Below are positions 60,121-64,000 of a stretch of DNA of 64,000 nt, piece after piece (positions within the stretch are counted from its first letter, which is position 1; every line of letters starts with the position of its first letter). Below the pieces are notes generated by a model. It made no database searches, was not told the DNA's origin, and saw only the letters and a list, made by a program, of their open reading frames with translations. Origin of the DNA: Microvelia longipes (lineage: Eukaryota; Arthropoda; Insecta; Hemiptera; Veliidae); NCBI GenBank assembly GCA_018340805.1, contig JACMZG010001914.1, forward strand, positions 27,295,132-27,359,131, read 5' to 3'. Position numbers and translations under genes: made by a program.

Positions 60121-60887
60121 GGTAAATATTTATTTATTAGTTGACAAATAAATAAAGGTTTCATCAACATTATTTACAGTTTTTGCATGAAGCTAATATT
60201 ATCTAATTGTGCTTCAAATTAAATAAATAAATACATACATGGCATAAGAGCTAACTTGCGCTTAGTACTTTACACACTTATGCGACTTCGACGATGACTT
60301 GCTTATAACGCCTATATAAGTATTAAAAATAAGTGACTACTTTTTGTAGCAGTTCTTTGTTCATTAGTACTTTAATGCAAATTATTTTTAAAATTCTATT
60401 ATGGGGAAAGGAATGGCGAAGCATCTCTTGATACTGCTTATAATCTTAAAGATTACTATAATTAATCGATAGATTGAAACATAATATTTCAATTATTTTA
60501 ATTCTTACTGTACTTTTCGGCACTGTAATCGTAACCTTTCAATGTCACGGGTATCCTTGACAATGTAATATTCGATTACAGTTCTTTATTAGGAAATGTT
60601 AGTTCCGCCGAATTGATGATTTTCTGAAATTAATAGCCAAAATTTGTTTGTAATTTAATTCGCTAGTATTTTATTCTGAACGAAATTTAAGCCTCATGAG
60701 TAGAGATTATTTTAAATTAAACGTAATAATATGTATTAGGTTTCAATGTTCATGTTAGATACTAAAATACTTCAGGGAGTATAGTAGAATGACTGTATAA
60801 AAACCAGGGTCGTTCGATATGAATGAACCTAAAGGTTGCGCTACCGGTATTTTTTTCGAGTTCTCAAACATGCTCTGCCAGTTACTC
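60121..60887. other. No gene recognised
   Basis: AT-rich sequence; nothing supported. Confidence 0.4.
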
Positions 60888-61125
60888 CGTTCACACGCGG
60901 GGTTTGGCGGGGGATTCAACCCTGTGTCCAGCCCCCTAGGGGGTTCAAGCTCCATGGGAATTGTTGTGTGAACAGGATTGAACACGGGGTTCAATCCTAA
61001 AACTCATTTTTTATCAGGATAGACTCTAAACTATAGGTTCAAAATGCCGTGTGAACAGTTGGGGTTGAACCACCAAAAGGGTTTAACTCGGGGTTGAATC
61101 CCTTGTCAAACCTCGCGTGTGAACG
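60888..61125. mobile_element. MITE with CGTTCACACGCG ends
   Basis: CGTTCACACGCGGGGTTTGG and GGGATTCAACCC on the left pair with GGGTTGAATCCC and CAAACCTCGCGTGTGAACG on the right. GTGTGAACAG recurs inside at 60969 and 61053, and GGGGTTCAA / GGGGTTGAA blocks fill the rest. GC is far above the flanks. The minus-strand frame 60755-60994 is not a gene. Confidence 0.85.
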
Positions 61126-62126
61126 AATTGTATCTTTGTCTTAAAAACCTGCGATTATATAGACAATAGCTAGGCAAATTATTCTGTTGAGCTTAGTGTT
61201 TTTCGTTTTTTAATATCATGCTTAAAAACGTATTTTGTCTCTCTATCTCAAAAACATCTAACGATGCTTGCCCCATTTTGCAGAATTCAATATGGCGTAT
61301 ACCAAATTTGGTGCCATTCTAATAAACCTGAGACCCTCGTTAGGGGAAATAATATACAATTTTTTTCGCTTCACGTTCTCAGTAGGTAAACATTATAAAG
61401 TGATTATAAGATAAGATAACGAACTTAATGATTCGTGGTTAATTTAAAAAATAAATACTAATTTTAATAGGAAATAAATTTTTGCATTGCATGTTTTTTT
61501 TCTGTTAGACTAAAAAAGGATGTACATCATACTTAAATTAAAATTAAATTCTTACTATTGATATTTTTAATTTATGATGAAGCATTAAATTTTTCACCTT
61601 TCAAATATTGTTTTTTACTGATCATGCTTTAAATCTTTCTATGGGTCAGATTTTTGACCTTAAACAGTTTATATTCTCTTGTTAATATTTTTGTTTTCTA
61701 TCTTTATGACACTTGTTGAAATATCTTAAGAAGTTATAGTTTTATATTACAGTTTTCTTCTAAGTGAAGCTCGTGCCAAAGAAATAATACAGTTGTGAAA
61801 CAATCAACACCAACTTGTATTACAACTGTTAAGCAATTTTACAACCCCGCCCATCAATGAACCGAACCAAAGCCGGCTGTAGGGTTCCATTCAGATTATT
61901 TTTATTATTTCAAATGGATTTTTGTGTTTTGACTTTATCTGGACTGTAGACACGCGTTGAGAATGTACTATTCGTGACTTAAGTGTGTCCAATTCAGTTT
62001 TTACTCTTATATTGAATTGGCTAATATGAGATCATTTTAAAGACCATTTTACCGTCTGTCAGTTGATTTTCAATACATTATTTGAAAAATATTTTAAATT
62101 AATACCTACAATTTTTAGAATCGCTT
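61126..62126. other. No gene recognised
   Basis: AT-rich, no supported exon. Confidence 0.4.
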
Positions 62127-62127
62127 T

Positions 62128-62190
<63 letters not shown>

Positions 62191-62191
62191 G

Positions 62192-62222
<31 letters not shown>
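62127..62222. repeat. (TA)n then (GT)n microsatellite
   Basis: About 60 bases of TA followed by about 30 bases of GT. The plus-strand open frame 62063-62272 passes through it and is an artefact. Confidence 0.95.
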
Positions 62223-62225
<3 letters not shown>

Positions 62226-64000
62226 AAATATGCTTTTCTTTATTCGACACTACATATCGAAAAACTATTTAGATCGAGATGAAGTTTTGCACTGAATAAA
62301 GCTCATGGAAAACTCTACGACGTTATCTAACTTCTAAAAACCGTTGAAGCGGGGGAAAATGATGATTTTTTGAGTCTTTTGGATCTAATAAAGCTGGTTT
62401 TATTTCATTCCGATTAACAGCCAAAAATGACAAAACATTACTTTGACATGAAAGTGTCAAAGGTAATTTTTTGTTTTGTTGGGGGTGCTAAACAAAATGA
62501 AAGAGGCCCTAAAGCGGATACTACCTATACACGAACTAGAGTAGCCGCGATGCACCCACTTGTTTCCATTTAGAGATGAGGTATTGGTAACAACAGAACT
62601 TTAAGAATCCTGTTTATTTACACAATTGAAAATAATGTGTGCAATGAAAATTTTATTGATTCTTGCTAGTAGTATAATTGTTACTAGTATAATTTTCTAA
62701 TAAATACTCGTAAGAAAACGTTAAAGATCATCTGAATCTTTTTAGTTAAACTACTTAAAATTCAGCGACGTGCCTTGTTTACATTTTTATTTTACGAAAT
62801 ATTTCATGAAAAATGGAAAAAATGTCGTCTAAAAGGAGTTATACTGATCTTTATATACTTTGTTAAAAAAAAACTTAAGCATTTTTAAAATATCTTTATT
62901 AAGCTTTGGTTTGGTTATACAATTCCGAAGTAAGACAATTTTAGTGAAATTCTACAGGACCGGACAAATTCTCTGTGTATAAATAAAAATGTAGTGCTAG
63001 TATATGTCAAACCTCATGGTTAGAGCAGCTAAAAGTTTTCTACAACTAGCTCCGCTCCCTAATAGAACCTATAAATTTGGTTAAGATCCTATCGAAATTA
63101 ACAAATGATATCATAATTATCAAAATTGTACCCAGAATTAGAATTTAATATTCAAGGACATCAAGTACTTTCAAAAGATGCTTAATTATAACTTTCAAAT
63201 GAAAAAGGGTAAAAAACATCAATTTTTGCATTAATGATGTACATCGTTAAGGAAGCTCACCAAGACGTCAGATATAATGAAACTCCAAAACTGTATAAGG
63301 TAAAAATACTTGGTAGAATTTCCAGACAAATGATTGATTGTATTTTTACATCACTATACAGATATATTTTTAAGTGTATTCATATATTTATAATATGTTA
63401 AGGACGTTGTACTTTAAAGGATGAGATCGATCAAATTTTAAATTTTTTAGAGTATGAGCTTATTAAAATTTAGGACAAGTATTATAATTAAACATTTTAG
63501 AGATAGAGGGGTAAGATATTTTTAATTTTATGTGTCCAAATTTTTTAGCACATTTATAAAAAAGCTAGCTCATATTTTTACAAAAGGTGAAAAAATTAAC
63601 ATTGTTATTTCATATTTCTAGTATGTAGTTTTGCCAACAGTTCAAGCATTTGTAACAATTTTTATATTTTACTATTTTTTAATTTAATTTTTACTTTTTT
63701 ATGTAAATAATATTGTACAATAGTTCAAGAATTGTATTCCCTTTATCAATTTGTTGTTTCCTAAAACATTATTTAAAATTTTCTTAATCTCTGTTCTACC
63801 TATTTATCTCACTTTATATTTTTTTACATTTATCTCTAATTTTACTTTAATATTCTTATTAATGTTTTCTTTTTTAAATTCTCATTAACCTTTTTCTTTA
63901 AAATTTACAAACTTTTTTGTATACAAACTAGATGGTATAATAACTAATAAAAATTTTCCGAACAACTAATTCTTTTGGTAAAAATTTAAATCGTTTGAAT
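62223..64000. other. No gene recognised to the window end
   Basis: 62230-62560 (TATCGAAAAACTATTTAGAT, GAAGTTTTGCACTGAA) looks like the body of a TA-adjoined repeat, similar in style to 27390-27480. The rest is AT-rich with nothing supported. Confidence 0.4.

Overview
The window is AT-rich animal nuclear DNA, almost certainly from an arthropod and probably an insect. Genes are split by introns with GT...AG borders. One gene encodes a Rebers-Riddiford cuticle protein, a family limited to arthropods. Dispersed elements, foldback elements and (TA)n arrays fill most of the rest. No bacterial operons, CRISPR array or complete RNA gene was found.

Layout. Bases 1-424 are the decayed 3' end of a non-LTR retrotransposon reverse transcriptase. 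Bases 1545-6903 (+) hold the last five recognisable exons of an NME7-type nucleoside diphosphate kinase, with catalytic His kept; its introns carry a palindrome, a tRNA-type SINE and other repeats. Bases 9746-11242 (-) are the main exon of a secreted chitin-binding (RR) cuticle protein with a long Pro/Gln-rich tail. From about 11.3 to 36 kb there is no convincing gene. That stretch is a mosaic of small inverted-repeat elements, (TA)n arrays, a GC-rich hairpin cluster (28.3-28.5 kb), a SINE-like element on the minus strand (28.6-29.2 kb), an RNase H remnant of another non-LTR element with a 37-bp unit repeated four times (29.9-30.4 kb), and a hAT-type MITE with a perfect 8-bp target duplication (32401-32717).

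The most striking object is a giant foldback structure, 36887-46629. Its two inverted arms are about 2.8 and 3.0 kb and nearly identical where compared. Each arm carries about 40 irregularly spaced copies of a short GC-rich motif (GCGAGCGAAGCGAGCC) set in AT-rich spacers, and the arms flank a 3.86-kb unique centre. It resembles Drosophila Foldback or Galileo elements in architecture, but I see no transposase and no target duplication. The same GCGAAGC core recurs in other dispersed repeats here. From 46.6 to 64 kb there is a second hAT-like element with a 7/8 target duplication (47667-48387), several foldback MITEs, a 5S-rRNA-derived repeat (59.5-60.1 kb) and weak, unrecognised candidate exons near 47.3 and 49.2 kb.

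The two solid genes are unrelated in function and convergently transcribed (NME7 +, cuticle protein -). They do not form a pathway. Functions are assigned from recognised sequence motifs only; no database search was run.
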